Shown here one piece after another: positions 62,377-64,000 of a stretch of DNA of 64,000 bases; the stretch's first letter is position 1, and the number at the start of each line of letters is the position of its first letter. Source of the stretch: Zoroaster sp. YZ-2022 (Eukaryota > Echinodermata > Asteroidea > Forcipulatida > Zoroasteridae); assembly GCA_029582265.1 (NCBI GenBank), contig CM055833.1:31524288-31588287 (forward strand), given 5' to 3'. The notes below the pieces were generated by a model. That model searched no databases. It saw only the letters and a list, made by a program, of their open reading frames with translations, and had not been told where the DNA came from. A program made the position numbers and the translations under genes.

Positions 62377-64000
62377 AAAGTTCACGACTAAACAATCTGA
62401 ATGTATTTTTACTATTGCTGAAGCTTTCATATAGGCTGGAGTTATGTATCAACAAATACATTATCCTATACAGAAAAGAAATATATTTTACTACAGTTCA
62501 AAGCTAAACTTACGTCTTAATTGTTAACCTGGAAACCCTGGTAAAATTTGAAAAACCAGTTTTTTATGTTTTCTGAAAAGTGTGAGTAGACTTTTACGGG
62601 TCAAGTCTGACTGCTAATAAATTGTTAATTCAAAGTTGATGACCAGTTGTGACAGTTGTATTTAAACTGCCATTCGCATTCATGAAAATTTGTTTTGACA
62701 TTTATTAATAGTTCATTTATTAATAGTTTTTCTGATTCAATTTTATTTTGAGACAATTTTATGTTGGATGTTAGGAACCTAGAAAAGATTCAGTTATTTG
62801 TGACTGGATTATTTTACTTTCTTTCTGATTATTGTTTAATTCTTATCATTTTACTTGATTGCATTTCCCACTTTTGTATTGTTGCTGATTCAGTTAGATC
62901 AGTTTGCTTACACTTTTACTGTAATGAGAGGTTTTAGAAATCATCTAGTTTCCACTAATCATTTTGTTGTAAACCTTGATGTTATGGATGAATATTTCCG
63001 AGTTGTTTGTAAATTCATAGCTCACCATGCATTGTTCAGCCACTGTGAGAAACCCTAAATTCACTGTATCATCCAGGGTTACAAGTACAGTAGACCAGAT
63101 GTTAAGACCATTTAGGCTTATGCCTTCAGCTGAGTGAAATTGCAACTTTCTTAGTTTCTATATCAATTGTTAGTACTGATAGTAATACTATTGTTAAATC
63201 CACTATTGATTTTATTGATACTGTATTGCAAACGCACAGTGTGTATATTGTCTATTCAGGCCATAGTATAATTGATATGTGAACACTTCACTATCATCAG
63301 CCAATGTATGGTCCTGGGTGGGTTTGTTTACATTCCAAGTTTCTGGTAAAGTCATCAACTCCAGGTCTGGCTATAGGGACTTTGTTTTGGTAGCTCATTA
63401 GTATGTTAGGGCTCAGTAGCCAGAGATTTAAGTGTTTTTGGACTGATAGCAGAGGCTTAATGTGATTAATAAATCATCCCACTTGTAGAAGAAACTTATG
63501 TGTCACACAAGTAAATCCACCATGTGTTCATTTTAGGGGTATTATCTTTAAAGTTATTATTTGTGTACAACTTATTTAACTTAATATCTGGGTTACTCAC
63601 AAAAAAATCACATGTAATTTTGTTTAACTTTTGAACATGGCTCATTGATACCCTTACAGAGGTTGTTTTTTGTTATAAATTTGAAATAAAAATGGGATCC
63701 TTGTCATTTGGTAAGTGGAACACACATCACGTGCCATCCTTTTTTTCCCATGTAGGACAAATGTTCCAATATTTTGTCAGCCACTTAGCAAAATATTTCA
63801 CTCAGTGAAATATTCTGCTACATTTCTGCTCAAATGCATCAATATTTGTATATTAAAATCAAAACAAGATAATAAATGTTCACATTAGATGCACAAACAA
63901 TTTAAATAACTATAATGATTTTACTTTAAAAAACAAAGCTGTGTCAAATACATATACCATGGAATGGCTGATAATCTGAACAAAGGGGGGTAGGCCACCA
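62377..64000. other. No gene recognised
   Basis: AT-rich sequence to the end of the window. Short open frames show no domain, splice model or codon pattern I can support. Confidence 0.4.

Noticed and set aside
62129..62461. Glycine- and proline-rich frames near 62.2 kb
   Set aside because: Translation of the C-rich interior of a hAT-type MITE.

Overview
The window looks like repeat-rich nuclear DNA from an invertebrate animal. Evidence: one intron-containing Ly6/uPAR-type gene with canonical splice sites; CR1-like LINEs, one with a 2A-like N-terminus; Penelope-like elements; Tc1/mariner, Harbinger and hAT-type elements; and a complete Maverick/Polinton. A marine deuterostome such as a lancelet or hemichordate would fit, but the species cannot be fixed from the sequence.

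Layout. 1-9690: mostly non-coding, with tandem repeats, a pure (GAA)n tract of about 90 units and small hairpin elements. 9691-31131: a CR1-like LINE on the minus strand, cut in two by a 17.8-kb Polinton (10387-28163) with 237-238-bp terminal inverted repeats and a 6-bp target duplication. Inside the Polinton an 11-bp tandem repeat is split by a TA-flanked inverted-repeat element (17012-18264), which itself holds a 5'-truncated LINE fragment: four nested layers. 31131-47800: Penelope remnants with a minisatellite, TA microsatellites, a duplicated tRNA-like unit, a decayed DD37D mariner, LTR-like repeats and foldback elements. 47809-51203: the three-exon Ly6-like gene (minus). 51204-64000: a Harbinger-like element with a SANT/Myb-like fragment, two more LINE fragments, a foldback element interrupted by a LINE, hAT MITEs and otherwise unannotated DNA.

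The Polinton carries protein-primed DNA polymerase B, integrase, packaging ATPase, double-jelly-roll major capsid protein, a probable penton-like minor capsid protein, several conserved membrane or coiled-coil proteins, two tandem paralogues and small unknown genes. At the end opposite the polymerase lies a gene whose product reads as a PCNA-like sliding clamp; I do not know this as a core Polinton gene. Both terminal genes start inside the inverted repeats and share their first residues. No adenain-like protease was seen. The polymerase has one in-frame TAG, the coiled-coil gene two in-frame stops, and the integrase, a virion-type protein and the penton-like gene one frameshift each, so this copy is recently decayed.

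Two features stand out beyond gene content. (1) At least ten copies of a short GC-rich imperfect palindrome (core CGCTGACGCGAAGCG) are scattered through the AT-rich Polinton, several read in frame inside genes as ADAKR or LTRS peptides, like a miniature mobile repeat confined to a virus-like element. (2) Many Polinton start codons are preceded within a few bases by TATAAA/TATAATAAAT, resembling a shared start-proximal promoter.
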